Positions 17,176-25,382 of a DNA stretch of 64,000 nucleotides are shown here, piece by piece; position 1 is the stretch's first letter, and every line of letters starts with the position of its first letter. The stretch is from assembly GCF_012584515.1 (NCBI RefSeq), contig NZ_CP051461.1, forward strand, positions 2,475,501 to 2,539,500, in the 5' to 3' direction. The notes beneath the pieces are model-generated. The model saw only the letters and a list, made by a program, of their open reading frames with translations, did not search any database and had not been told where the DNA came from. The position numbers and the translations under genes are program-made. Source of the DNA: Polaromonas vacuolata. Lineage in GTDB: Bacteria > Pseudomonadota > Gammaproteobacteria > Burkholderiales > Burkholderiaceae_C.

Positions 17176-17822
17176 AACTAGAACTAAAAAATCTCTCCAA
17201 ACGCTATGCCGAAACCAGTGTGTTTAGCCGCGTCTCATTAGAAGTAGCGGCTGGCGAATTTGTCGCTATTGTGGGTGAGTCGGGTGTCGGCAAGTCCACA
17301 CTTTTGAACTGCATGGCCGGCTTAGATGATTGGGACGAAGGCAGCGTTACGCTAATGGGTCAAGATTTGAGTCAACTCAATGCAGACCAACGCGCTTTGA
17401 TGCGCCGCCGTCATGTAGGTTTTGTATTCCAAGCTTTTCACGTGCTGCCGCATTTGGATGTGGCACAAAACGTAGGCTTGCCGCTGTTGTTGCTTGGCCA
17501 GCAAATCGATGACCGGGTTGAAAAAATGTTGGCGGCGGTTGGCCTGCAAGGACTGGGCACGCGACTGCCGCAGCAACTCAGTGGCGGGCAGTTGCAACGC
17601 GTGGCCATTGCGCGAGCATTGGTGCATCAGCCGGCATTGCTATTAGCCGATGAGCCGACCGGCAACTTAGACCCCACAACCGCCGCCACCGTGATGAATG
17701 CATTAATTGCGCAGACCCAAGAGCATGGCGCAGCGCTGGTGTTGGTAACCCATTCAAAAGCTGCAGCCGCGCGCGCAGACCGGGTTTTAATTTTGAGCAG
17801 TGATGGCATACGTGCAGCCTAA
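17172..17822 (+). CDS. ABC transporter ATP-binding protein (LolD/MacB-type)
   Basis: ATPase of 216 residues. Walker [10 protein letters not shown], signature [15 protein letters not shown], Walker [13 protein letters not shown] and an H-loop VTHS are all present. EPTGNLD is typical of the LolD/MacB/YbbA branch, which works with FtsX-like permeases in extracting or moving envelope molecules rather than in classic import. It overlaps miaA by 4 bp upstream and lies next to the large permease gene, its evident partner. Confidence 0.93.
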   Translation: MKLELKNLSKRYAETSVFSRVSLEVAAGEFVAIVGESGVGKSTLLNCMAGLDDWDEGSVTLMGQDLSQLNADQRALMRRRHVGFVFQAFHVLPHLDVAQNVGLPLLLLGQQIDDRVEKMLAAVGLQGLGTRLPQQLSGGQLQRVAIARALVHQPALLLADEPTGNLDPTTAATVMNALIAQTQEHGAALVLVTHSKAAAARADRVLILSSDGIRAA

Positions 17823-17841
17823 AACCCTCACCACTGTCAGC

Positions 17842-20403
17842 ATGGCCAGCACTTTGCTGCGCCTGTTGCGTCAACTGTCTTGGCGCGAGTTGCTGCATCA
17901 CCCGTGGCGCAATTTGGCCGCTGTCTCAGCCGTGATGCTGGGCGTGGCGTTGGCGTTTTCTGTGCACCTTATTAACGCCTCTGCGCTGAGTGAATTCTCG
18001 CAAGCAGTACGCGCTGTGAATGGTCAGCCTGACTTGGAATTGCGCGCCGTGCAAGCCAGTTTTGACGAGACGCTGTATGCCCGCGTCGCCGCCAAAACCG
18101 AAGTGGCTATGGCCAGTCCGGTATTGGAGTTAGCCAGTTATGCGGTCGACGCCCAAGGCCAACGCGTAGCGCTGCGGGTGCTCGGCTTAGACGCGCTGGC
18201 CGTGGCACAACTCGCACCCGCTTTGATGCCAGTGCCTAGCGAAGACAGTGACCGTTTTGCACTATTCGCACCCGGCGCAGTATTTTTAAATCCGGCAGCA
18301 AGACAAGCGTTAACAGGCCAAGCATTCAAACTGCAAAACGGTTTGCAGCTTGAATCGGTTTATGTGGCTGGGAGCGTCAGCGCTAGCGGCGCAGCCTTGG
18401 CAGTGATGGACATTGGCGCGGCGCAAGAGCTGTTTGGCCGCAGCGGTCAGCTCACGCGGATTGACGTCAAGCTCAAACCTGGTGTCGATCACGCAGCATT
18501 CATTCAATCATTGCAATTGCCCGCTGGTGTGACGGCAGCAGAGCCGGGAGACGCAGCACAGAGGGTGAGTAATTTGTCACGCGCCTACCGAGTTAACCTG
18601 ACGGTATTAGCGCTGGTGGCGCTGTTTACCGGTGCATTTTTAGTCTTTTCTGTGCTCTCTCTCAGCGTGGCAAAACGCGCGCAGCAGTTCGCACTGCTGG
18701 CAGTGTTGGGGCTGCGTGCACGTGAGTTATTGGCGCTGGTGTTGCTTGAATCCGCACTACTAGGCTTAGTCGGCAGCGCCGCTGGTATTGCGCTGGGTAG
18801 CGCATTGGCAGCTGTCGCACTCAAGGTCTTAGGGGGTGACTTAGGCGGTGGTTATTTTGCTGGCGTAGCGCCTTCGCTGCAGTGGAGCGGCCAAGCCGCT
18901 TTAGTTTATGGCGCGCTGGGCTTGGCCTCTTGTTTAGTCGGCGGTTGGTGGCCAGCGCGGGCCGCGCAAAAACTGCCACCGGCGCAAACGCTTAAAGGTT
19001 TGGGTGGTGCAGCGCCTAGCCAAAGCAGCCACTGGTTAAGTCTGGCCTTGATCGCCAGCAGCGGTTTACTCGCTATGCTGCCGCCAATATTTGGCATACC
19101 GCTGGCAGCTTATATCTCGGTGGCTTTGCTGCTGCTGGGCGGCATTGGCGCATTGCCTTGGTTAATTGCCTTGCTTTACGACCGACTCAGCCCATGGGTT
19201 TCACAGCGCTTGCTGCCCATGTTGGCGGTCGAGCGCGCCCGCCGCGTGCGCGAGAGCGCAGCGATCGCCGTGAGTGGCGTGGTCGCATCGCTTAGTCTGG
19301 CAGTGGCGTTAACCGTCATGGTCACCAGCTTTCGTGATTCCGTCAGCCAATGGTTGGACGTAGTTTTACCGGCTGATTTATACCTGCGCACGGCAGCGCC
19401 TTCTGGCTCTGCTGGGGCCGGAGAAACGGTTTTTTTCAGCCGCGAATTCGTCACCGATTTAAGCGGTTTGCCGGGCGTTCGCAAAGTCAGCGCACTGCGA
19501 ACTACGCAGTTATTGCTTGAGCCGACGCAACCCGCAATTGCGCTGGTTGCACGTGACTTAAGTGAACCAGCAGAGAGCTTGCCGCTGATAGCAAACGTCT
19601 TGCCGGTGCCAACCGGACAGGTGGGGATTTACGTCAGTGAAGCCATGGTTGACTTGTATGGCGCAAAGCCCGGCACAGTGTTTCCCCCATTGGCGGCGGC
19701 TTTCGCACAATCGATAGATAAAAAGCCAAGCACCACGGTATTTTTTGTCGCCGGCGTGTGGCGCGACTATGCGCGGCAGTTCGGTGCGATTGCGATTGAC
19801 CTGAAAGACTTTCAGCGCTTAAGCGGCGACACCCGAATCAACGACTTAGGTCTCTGGCTGCAACCTAGTGCCGACGCTAGCAGTGTTGAAAAATCAGCCC
19901 GGCAAGTAGCCGACCAACGCTATGGTGCAGCTAGCTTGATTGAGTTTGCCTCGACGAGTCAGATACGCGCTATTTCCCTGAAGATTTTTGACCGCAGTTT
20001 TGCCGTGACGTATTGGCTGCAAGGTGTGGCGATTGCGATTGGCTTATTTGGTGTGGCAGCGAGTTTTAGTGCGCAAGTATTGGCGCGGCGAAAAGAGTTT
20101 GGCCTATTAGTTCACCTAGGCCTAACGCGTCGGCAAATTCTGACGGTGGTCGCCGGCGAGGGCGCGGCTTGGACGGTGATAGGCAGCTTGGCCGGATTAC
20201 TTTTGGGCTTAGCGGTGGCGGTGGTGTTGGTCAAAGTGGTGAACCCACAAAGCTTTCATTGGACTATGGATTTGGTTCTGCCTTGGTTGCGGCTGACCGC
20301 GCTGTGTGCAGCGGTGATTGCGGCTGGCACATTAACCGCTTGGCTGGCTGCACGTTCAGCCGCCGGGCGGGATGCGGTACTCGCAGTCCGGCAAGACTGG
20401 TAA
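17842..20403 (+). CDS. FtsX-like ABC transporter permease
   Basis: Large inner-membrane permease of 853 residues. A start at 17800 is also open, overlapping the ATPase gene; I prefer the ATG at 17842 because MASTLLRLLRQLSWRELLHHP is the usual N-terminus of the family. It has one N-terminal membrane segment, a large periplasmic domain, then two FtsX cores (about residues 245-375 and 735-845), with further membrane segments between. The duplicated layout matches the YbbP/AttFG group. With the ATPase and the downstream AttH-like protein it forms a three-gene set. The transported substrate is unknown. Confidence 0.9.
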   Translation: MASTLLRLLRQLSWRELLHHPWRNLAAVSAVMLGVALAFSVHLINASALSEFSQAVRAVNGQPDLELRAVQASFDETLYARVAAKTEVAMASPVLELASYAVDAQGQRVALRVLGLDALAVAQLAPALMPVPSEDSDRFALFAPGAVFLNPAARQALTGQAFKLQNGLQLESVYVAGSVSASGAALAVMDIGAAQELFGRSGQLTRIDVKLKPGVDHAAFIQSLQLPAGVTAAEPGDAAQRVSNLSRAYRVNLTVLALVALFTGAFLVFSVLSLSVAKRAQQFALLAVLGLRARELLALVLLESALLGLVGSAAGIALGSALAAVALKVLGGDLGGGYFAGVAPSLQWSGQAALVYGALGLASCLVGGWWPARAAQKLPPAQTLKGLGGAAPSQSSHWLSLALIASSGLLAMLPPIFGIPLAAYISVALLLLGGIGALPWLIALLYDRLSPWVSQRLLPMLAVERARRVRESAAIAVSGVVASLSLAVALTVMVTSFRDSVSQWLDVVLPADLYLRTAAPSGSAGAGETVFFSREFVTDLSGLPGVRKVSALRTTQLLLEPTQPAIALVARDLSEPAESLPLIANVLPVPTGQVGIYVSEAMVDLYGAKPGTVFPPLAAAFAQSIDKKPSTTVFFVAGVWRDYARQFGAIAIDLKDFQRLSGDTRINDLGLWLQPSADASSVEKSARQVADQRYGAASLIEFASTSQIRAISLKIFDRSFAVTYWLQGVAIAIGLFGVAASFSAQVLARRKEFGLLVHLGLTRRQILTVVAGEGAAWTVIGSLAGLLLGLAVAVVLVKVVNPQSFHWTMDLVLPWLRLTALCAAVIAAGTLTAWLAARSAAGRDAVLAVRQDW

Positions 20404-20420
20404 AAAATTGGTGGTTTGAG

Positions 20421-21500
20421 ATGTTAAATTTTTCAAGACGACAACTGATGCACGCCGGCCTGAGTTCACTGGCAGGGTTTTATGGTTTGACGGCGACAAG
20501 TTTAGTGCAAGCCTTACCAGCTAAGACCTTGGTGTTCCCGCGTGACCGCGGTGCACATCCTGACTTTAAAACGGAGTGGTGGTACATCACTGGTCAGGCC
20601 AGTTCAGGTCAAAGGCAATTTGGTTTTCAGCTGACTTTTTTCAGCGCCCGAGTTGACGGCACTGCGGCCATGAAGTCTAAGTTTGCAGCCCAGCAATTGC
20701 TTTTCGCACATGCCGCCATCAGCGACATAGAAGGCAAAAAAATCTGGCACGACCAACGCATTGCGCGTGCCGGTTTCGGCATTGCCAGTGCCAGTCAAAC
20801 CGATATGTCGGTGTTGCTGCGCGACTGGTCGTTAAGCGCTGAAGGCGGACGCTACAAAGCCAATTTACCGGCCATCGGCTTCGGCTTAGCGCTGGAATTT
20901 AAGGAAACCCAACCCATGCTGCTGCAAGGCAATCAAGGCCTGTCGCGCAAGGGGCCAGACGAGCGTCAAGCCAGTTATTACTACAGCCAGCCGCAACTAG
21001 CGGCCAGCGGAGTGCTGCAACTGCAGGGAAAAAATTTCGAGGTCAAAGGCAAAGCTTGGCTAGACCATGAGTGGAGCGAAGAAGTGCTAGCGCCGACGGC
21101 AGTCGGCTGGGATTGGATAGGTATGAATTTAGACGACGGCAGCGCACTGACCGCGTTTAGGCTGCGCGACAAAGACGGCGGCACGGTATGGGATGGCGGC
21201 TCCTCTCGCACAGCGAGCCAAGAACTGAGAATTTTCAAGCGCGGCGAGGTGGTTTTTACAGCGCTTAAAACCTGGCGAAGTCCGCTCAGCCAAATTACTT
21301 ATCCGGTGCAGTGGCAAATAAAAACACCAAACGCCAACTACACCGTGCGCGCACTGATAGACGCGCAAGAGCTAGACAGCCGCCAATCAACCGGTTCGAT
21401 TTACTGGGAAGGTTTGAGCGAGCTGCTTGATGCCAAAGGCCAGCGTTTAGGCTTGGGTTATTTGGAGATGACGGGCTATGGGCAGGCGCTGCAAATGTAG
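20421..21500 (+). CDS. Lipocalin-like (AttH/CrtC-type) secreted protein
   Basis: Protein of 359 residues, started at the ATG at 20421, 17 bp after the permease stop; the longer upstream frame is permease antisense-frame noise. The N-terminus SRRQLMHAGLSSLAGFYG resembles a Tat or Sec signal. HPDFKTEWWYITG, then FQLTFF, FAHAAISD, WLDHEWSEE and GWDWIGMNLDDG are hallmarks of the AttH/CrtC two-barrel lipocalin fold, also seen in carotenoid hydratases. No carotenoid genes are near, so a periplasmic ligand carrier for the ABC system is more likely. Homologous ATPase-permease-AttH sets are known; the cargo is not. Confidence 0.88.
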   Translation: MLNFSRRQLMHAGLSSLAGFYGLTATSLVQALPAKTLVFPRDRGAHPDFKTEWWYITGQASSGQRQFGFQLTFFSARVDGTAAMKSKFAAQQLLFAHAAISDIEGKKIWHDQRIARAGFGIASASQTDMSVLLRDWSLSAEGGRYKANLPAIGFGLALEFKETQPMLLQGNQGLSRKGPDERQASYYYSQPQLAASGVLQLQGKNFEVKGKAWLDHEWSEEVLAPTAVGWDWIGMNLDDGSALTAFRLRDKDGGTVWDGGSSRTASQELRIFKRGEVVFTALKTWRSPLSQITYPVQWQIKTPNANYTVRALIDAQELDSRQSTGSIYWEGLSELLDAKGQRLGLGYLEMTGYGQALQM

Positions 21501-21610
21501 TTGGGCTCAAGCTGGCCGCGCTGTTGAGTTCATCGCTTTATCAAAGCTTAATTAACAAGAAGTGCCGAATTCGTATTGACTACCTACAGGTAATATCCAC
21601 AAATTATTAT

Positions 21611-21665
21611 CTTAAGATGATTTTTTGACATTACCATCTTTAAGTAATAATATGCAAATATTACT
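21611..21665. promoter_or_regulatory. Candidate HipB operators
   Basis: Upstream of hipB lie two inverted repeats: CTTAAGATG (21611-21619) against CATCTTTAAG (21635-21644), imperfect, and AGTAATA (21643-21649) against TATTACT (21659-21665), perfect with a 9-bp spacer. The block is AT-rich and ends 18 bp before the hipB ATG, the expected place for HipB or HipBA autorepression. Confidence 0.45.
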
Positions 21666-21683
21666 CAAAAGTGGTATCTCGTC

Positions 21684-21965
21684 ATGGACTATTTGATCTC
21701 AATTTCTGACCAACTCACACCTCAACTGCGCTCAATGCGCAAAGCTCGCAAGCTAAACCAGGCCGAACTGGGTCGCAAACTCGGACTTTCGCAGTCGCGC
21801 ATCGCGGCGATAGAGCGCAATCCTGCGGCGGTCAGTGCCGGCCAGCTGTTAGAAATTTTGAAGGTTTTAGGCGTCGCTCTGGTTTTGCGCGATCTACAAG
21901 CACCGGCTGTCTCGACCTCTACAGCGCCCAAACTATTGGACAGCTACCCCAAAGGTGAATGGTGA
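21684..21965 (+). CDS. hipB: HipB-like XRE antitoxin
   Basis: Helix-turn-helix protein of 93 residues. The HTH is at about 17-70 (LRSMRKARKLNQAELGRKLGLSQSRIAAIERNP). As in E. coli HipB it would form a dimer that binds upstream operators and neutralises HipA. Its stop overlaps the start of hipA (TGA at 21963-21965, hipA ATG at 21959 or 21965), showing translational coupling. The N-terminus and size fit the HipB subfamily. Confidence 0.9.
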   Translation: MDYLISISDQLTPQLRSMRKARKLNQAELGRKLGLSQSRIAAIERNPAAVSAGQLLEILKVLGVALVLRDLQAPAVSTSTAPKLLDSYPKGEW

Positions 21966-23341
21966 TGAACGCGCGTTCACTTTCTATTTGGATGAACGGG
22001 GAATTTGTCGGCACTTGGAGCATAGGCCGCACCGGTAATCACCAACTCGACTATGCGCCCGAGTGGCGTGCATCAATACGCAGCCGACCGCTGTCCTTGT
22101 CACTACCCTTCACAGCAAACAACCGATTAGAAGGCGATGCGGTAAGAAACTATTTCGACAATTTACTACCGGACAGCCAGAGTATCAGGGAGCGTATCAG
22201 CCGGCGTATCAGCTTGCGTTTAAGCACCAAAGACACAGCTGCGTTCACGCTACTACAAGCCATAGGACGGGACTGCGTGGGCGCTGTGCAGTTGCTGCCA
22301 GTCGGCGCTAGCCCAGAGGGCTTTGACGAAATCAACTACGCGCTACTTTCAAACGAGCAAATCGAAAAGCATTTAGCCGCCTTGGGTTCTGCTGCCGGCG
22401 CAGGAAATCAGGACGACGAGCAAGACTTTCGTTTGTCGATTGCTGGCGCACAAGAAAAAACCGCCTTACTGCAAGTAGCCGGCCAGTGGTGCAGACCTCT
22501 AGGCGCTACACCGACCACTCACATACTCAAGCCGGCCATTGGAATAACGCAAGGGCGCAACTTGGATATGAGGCATTCGGTAGAGAACGAATGGCTTTGC
22601 ATGCAAATTGCGCAAGAACTTGGTTTGCCGGTGGCTAAATGCGAAATGCAGAACTTTGGCCATAGGCGTGTGCTGGTGGTCGAACGCTTTGACCGAAAGC
22701 ACCAACAAGAATCGATTACCCGTTTACCGCAAGAAGATTTTTGCCAAGCCAAAGGTTTGTCCAACGACCAAAAGTACGAACAAAACGGCGGACCTAGTAT
22801 GGAGACATGCTTAGAAGTTCTTAAAGGTGGCGAGGCTTTTCATGAAGATGGCCGATGCTTTTTGTGTGCCCAATTATTGTTTTGGTTTTTGGCGGCTATC
22901 GACGGCCATGGCAAGAATTTTTCTCTGTTTATGCTGCCTGGCGGACGCTATCGGATGACGCCTTTATACGATGTGCACTCAGCCTGGCCACTGATTGGCA
23001 CAGGGCCAAATTGCCTTGCCTACAAAGAAACAAAGTTAGCCATGGCTGTGCACAGCAAGACGGCACATTACAAGCTCTCGGAAATCCAAACGCGCCACTG
23101 GCAAGCACTGGCCACGCGTAGCACCGTTGATGGCGCATGGGAGGCCATGCTGGACATGACGCAAGGTTTAGACGCAGCGCTTAAGCAGGTTGAGCAGCGC
23201 TTACCCACTGACTTTCCCGTGAAGTTGGCAAACAGCCTATTTCATGGCGTTAGGCGCCACATAAAACAGTTCAATATTGGACTCGCACGTGCGGGAAAAG
23301 CAGCTGAATCTGACTCAAATACATCAGAAAAGATACTTTGA
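21959..23341 (+). CDS. hipA: HipA-type serine/threonine kinase toxin
   Basis: Toxin kinase of 460 residues. In E. coli, HipA phosphorylates glutamyl-tRNA synthetase and induces dormancy; relatives hit other targets. Seen: FRLSIAGAQEKTALL with Ser160 (the autophosphorylation site equivalent), THILKP with the ATP lysine near 191, the catalytic loop IDGHGKNFSLF with Asp315, and LYDVHSA with the metal-binding Asp338. All kinase residues are intact, so it should be active. It directly overlaps hipB. The next gene, higA, is convergent, 45 bp away. Confidence 0.93.
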   Translation: MVMNARSLSIWMNGEFVGTWSIGRTGNHQLDYAPEWRASIRSRPLSLSLPFTANNRLEGDAVRNYFDNLLPDSQSIRERISRRISLRLSTKDTAAFTLLQAIGRDCVGAVQLLPVGASPEGFDEINYALLSNEQIEKHLAALGSAAGAGNQDDEQDFRLSIAGAQEKTALLQVAGQWCRPLGATPTTHILKPAIGITQGRNLDMRHSVENEWLCMQIAQELGLPVAKCEMQNFGHRRVLVVERFDRKHQQESITRLPQEDFCQAKGLSNDQKYEQNGGPSMETCLEVLKGGEAFHEDGRCFLCAQLLFWFLAAIDGHGKNFSLFMLPGGRYRMTPLYDVHSAWPLIGTGPNCLAYKETKLAMAVHSKTAHYKLSEIQTRHWQALATRSTVDGAWEAMLDMTQGLDAALKQVEQRLPTDFPVKLANSLFHGVRRHIKQFNIGLARAGKAAESDSNTSEKIL

Positions 23342-23386
23342 AGTTTATGAAATCTTGCTTTTAGTGTTGACAATTTACTCGCGCTT

Positions 23387-23722
23387 TTAGTGAGTAGACA
23401 GCATCAAATGCCCGATTAAGGTTTTGGCAGGTCGCACTGAAATCTCAATATCAAAGCCTAGCCGAGTCAAGCAATCCATCAATTTTCGTTCGGACAAATT
23501 ACTCAAGTCGCCGCGCATCATGTCCGATACCTTGGGTTGGGTGATACCCATGCGTTTAGCCGCATCTTGTTGGGTCAAATCCAGATTGCGCAGGGCTTTT
23601 CTGATCTCAATCACCAAGCCTGTTTTAATTTTGAGTTTGTCTGCATCGGCAAGCTCAAGGTCAGCAAATATATTGCCAGAGCCAATGTGTACTTCAACGC
23701 CATCTATGATTTTAGTTTTCAT
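23387..23722 (-). CDS. higA: HigA-like XRE antitoxin
   Basis: Antitoxin of 111 residues, started at the ATG at 23722, which overlaps the toxin stop in ATGA. Residues 1-35 precede an HTH at about 40-95 (LTQQDAAKRMGITQPKVSDMMRGDLSNLSERKLMDCLTRLG), typical of the XRE antitoxins paired with Gp49/HigB-type toxins. It lies downstream of its toxin, the toxin-first order that is usual for higBA. Longer N-terminal extensions to 23809 would run deep into the toxin gene. Confidence 0.88.
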   Translation of the reverse strand: MKTKIIDGVEVHIGSGNIFADLELADADKLKIKTGLVIEIRKALRNLDLTQQDAAKRMGITQPKVSDMMRGDLSNLSERKLMDCLTRLGFDIEISVRPAKTLIGHLMLSTH

Positions 23723-24081
23723 TTTCGCAACTCTTTTATAAATGTCTCGGCAACTTTTAGCCGGGCATAAATGATGTCCATGTCCTCCTTGGGCGTAGCA
23801 ATACCGCACTTACTCTTTTTTTGAAAGCAGTGAAGAACAAACACTGCCTCAAAAAATTTGACGCTATACACAGCACGGTAAGTACCACCCACATCGCTAT
23901 CCACCACTTCAAGCACACCAGCACCGCCAAAGCCTTTGAGAACCTTGGCCGAGTCATGTTTATCACTAGCCTGAGCTAATGACAACGCAAAGCCGAAAAA
24001 GCTCCGCACATCAGCAGGTAAAGCCATTAAATCTTTGTAGCTGCTACCAATCCATCGGAGAGGTTTTTCGTTTGTGAGCAT
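23719..24081 (-). CDS. higB: HigB-like toxin (phage Gp49-like, RelE superfamily)
   Basis: Toxin of 120 residues with the Gp49/DUF891 pattern: RWIGSSYKDLMALPADVRSFFGFAL, LKGFGGAGVLEVVDSDVGGTYRAVY, then FVLHCFQKKSKCGIATPKEDMDI. Proteins of this family are usually ribosome-dependent mRNA endonucleases that halt translation. It precedes higA by a 4-bp overlap, and an AT-rich inverted repeat lies just upstream of its start. The gene is intact, so the module is probably functional. Confidence 0.9.
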   Translation of the reverse strand: MLTNEKPLRWIGSSYKDLMALPADVRSFFGFALSLAQASDKHDSAKVLKGFGGAGVLEVVDSDVGGTYRAVYSVKFFEAVFVLHCFQKKSKCGIATPKEDMDIIYARLKVAETFIKELRK

Positions 24082-24090
24082 AAGTTGGGG

Positions 24091-24108
24091 TATACATTAA
24101 ATAGTATA
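24091..24108. promoter_or_regulatory. Candidate higBA operator
   Basis: Inverted repeat TATAC-N8-GTATA, 9 bp upstream of the higB start. TATACT on the minus strand, within one arm, could be a -10 element, so HigA binding would block the promoter. No good -35 is seen. Confidence 0.4.
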
Positions 24109-24208
24109 AAGCGCGAAACGAATTAGCTTTTTTAAAAAATCCGCGCTGCGCCGACAAAACCCCTAATGTAGCTATGTGGGTTCAATAAGAATAGCCTTCC
24201 TCAACTTA

Positions 24209-24691
24209 TTAGGTCGCAAACAAACGCGGATCAAAAGTAAACGGATTGCGTTCTACGCTCAGCTCGATAGCGCTGTACAAATGATGAGCCGGGTTGATGA
24301 GCAATATTTTGTCTTCAGGCTCAAGGTAGGACGGCACCCAAAGTCCCAAACTAGCACCACTGGCGAGCCAATCTAAACCCAATGATTGCGTGATCGCTTC
24401 GCTGCTGCGCCAGTTATCAAGCAAGCCCAATTTCTTGATATCGTGGATTGGCGCAGCCTCGGGAATATCGAGCCGCATGAGCACTTGATTGGCTGGATTT
24501 GCCCCGTTGCAATGGACACGTTTTTCAAGTTGGCACAGCGCCCGAGACGCGCCGGCATAAACTATTTGCAACTGACCCTTGGTATGCCAGCGGCCATTGC
24601 CCAAGGTTGAGCCGTGACCTAGAGAAGACAAAATTGCTTTGTCTGGTGGTTGGGGCCTAGGGCAATAGCCGATTCGCCAGACTGAGATCAA
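24209..24691 (-). CDS. RES-domain toxin (NAD+-consuming)
   Basis: Toxin of 160 residues. The conserved Arg-Glu-Ser set is present: R34 in GNGRWHTKG, E56 in CQLEKR, and S121 in WVPSYLEPEDKILLINP. RES toxins degrade NAD+ (MbcT type) or ADP-ribosylate a target (ParT type). There is no ATG at the N-terminus: translation appears to start at a TTG at 24691 that overlaps the antitoxin stop in TTGA, tightly coupling the two genes. The next Met is past the essential Arg and Glu, so a later start is unlikely. Confidence 0.9.
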   Translation of the reverse strand: MISVWRIGYCPRPQPPDKAILSSLGHGSTLGNGRWHTKGQLQIVYAGASRALCQLEKRVHCNGANPANQVLMRLDIPEAAPIHDIKKLGLLDNWRSSEAITQSLGLDWLASGASLGLWVPSYLEPEDKILLINPAHHLYSAIELSVERNPFTFDPRLFAT

Positions 24692-25212
24692 GCAGCGCCG
24701 CCATATTTAATCGCCAGCAAAATGTCTTTAACCCGCTGCGCGCCGAATGAATTCATCGCCACAGCCAGAGGTGTCTCGCCGTCCAGCATGGGGTGCGGGC
24801 GATTTAGCCATGCGGATGCCTCCGCTTCGGTCTCGAAAGTCTCGGCCGCCATGCCGTCCAGTTCTAATAAGCGCAATACATTTTCAGCTGCATGCGTAGG
24901 CAGGATTTGATCTTTTGCCGCCAGTCGAGTGACTGTTCCACGGTCAAGATCAAGGTAGTTCGCCATCAGCGATTTACTCAAACCCATGAAATCACCGACT
25001 GGCTCTAAGGCCTTGCTAGTAATCCCTACTTTAAGGATTTTGTAGGCCTCGTCATTGCCAAGTTTAAAGCCTTGCAGCGGGCGTGATGCCACTTGGGTAC
25101 GCGCCGATTTGAGCGCCGCGTCGTGGCCCAAAATCAATTGCCAGATGGTCGAGAGCTCTAGTCTTCTGGGTTTACCACTGAGTGTTCGGTGGATGGCGAT
25201 TAGATTGGTCAT
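24688..25212 (-). CDS. Xre/MbcA/ParS antitoxin
   Basis: Antitoxin of 174 residues from the ATG at 25212; an upstream frame to 25257 adds a non-conserved extension. The N-terminal half has an Xre-like HTH (about 70-115, LSKSLMANYLDLDRGTVTRLA) and the C-terminus is the DUF2384 toxin-binding tail (MLDGETPLAVAMNSFGAQRVKDILLAIKYGG). This pairing with a RES toxin defines the MbcTA/ParST family. It is the first gene of the pair, and the toxin gene starts at its stop. Confidence 0.9.
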   Translation of the reverse strand: MTNLIAIHRTLSGKPRRLELSTIWQLILGHDAALKSARTQVASRPLQGFKLGNDEAYKILKVGITSKALEPVGDFMGLSKSLMANYLDLDRGTVTRLAAKDQILPTHAAENVLRLLELDGMAAETFETEAEASAWLNRPHPMLDGETPLAVAMNSFGAQRVKDILLAIKYGGAA

Positions 25213-25382
25213 GCTGCAATTAAAGCATAGTGATGCGGTGTTTGCAACATACAACAATTTTCAGAGCATCAGATAAACGCCACCCAGAACGTAGCCGTAC
25301 AAGGTGGTGGTTTATGCTTTAACTCAAGTCTTTAAGGCTGGGCCTAAGCCGATTTAAACCCACCTCAAAAAGACTAAAAATC

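Noticed and set aside
20169..20420. N-terminal extension of the AttH-like gene
   Set aside because: It lies inside the permease gene in another frame; the ATG at 20421 gives a normal signal sequence.
20421..21500. Carotenoid 1,2-hydratase
   Set aside because: The fold fits, but no carotenoid or photosynthesis genes are nearby and the ABC context favours an AttH-like role.
21540..25260. Mobile element carrying the toxin-antitoxin cluster
   Set aside because: No integrase, transposase, terminal repeats or tRNA target were found, so mobility is unproven.
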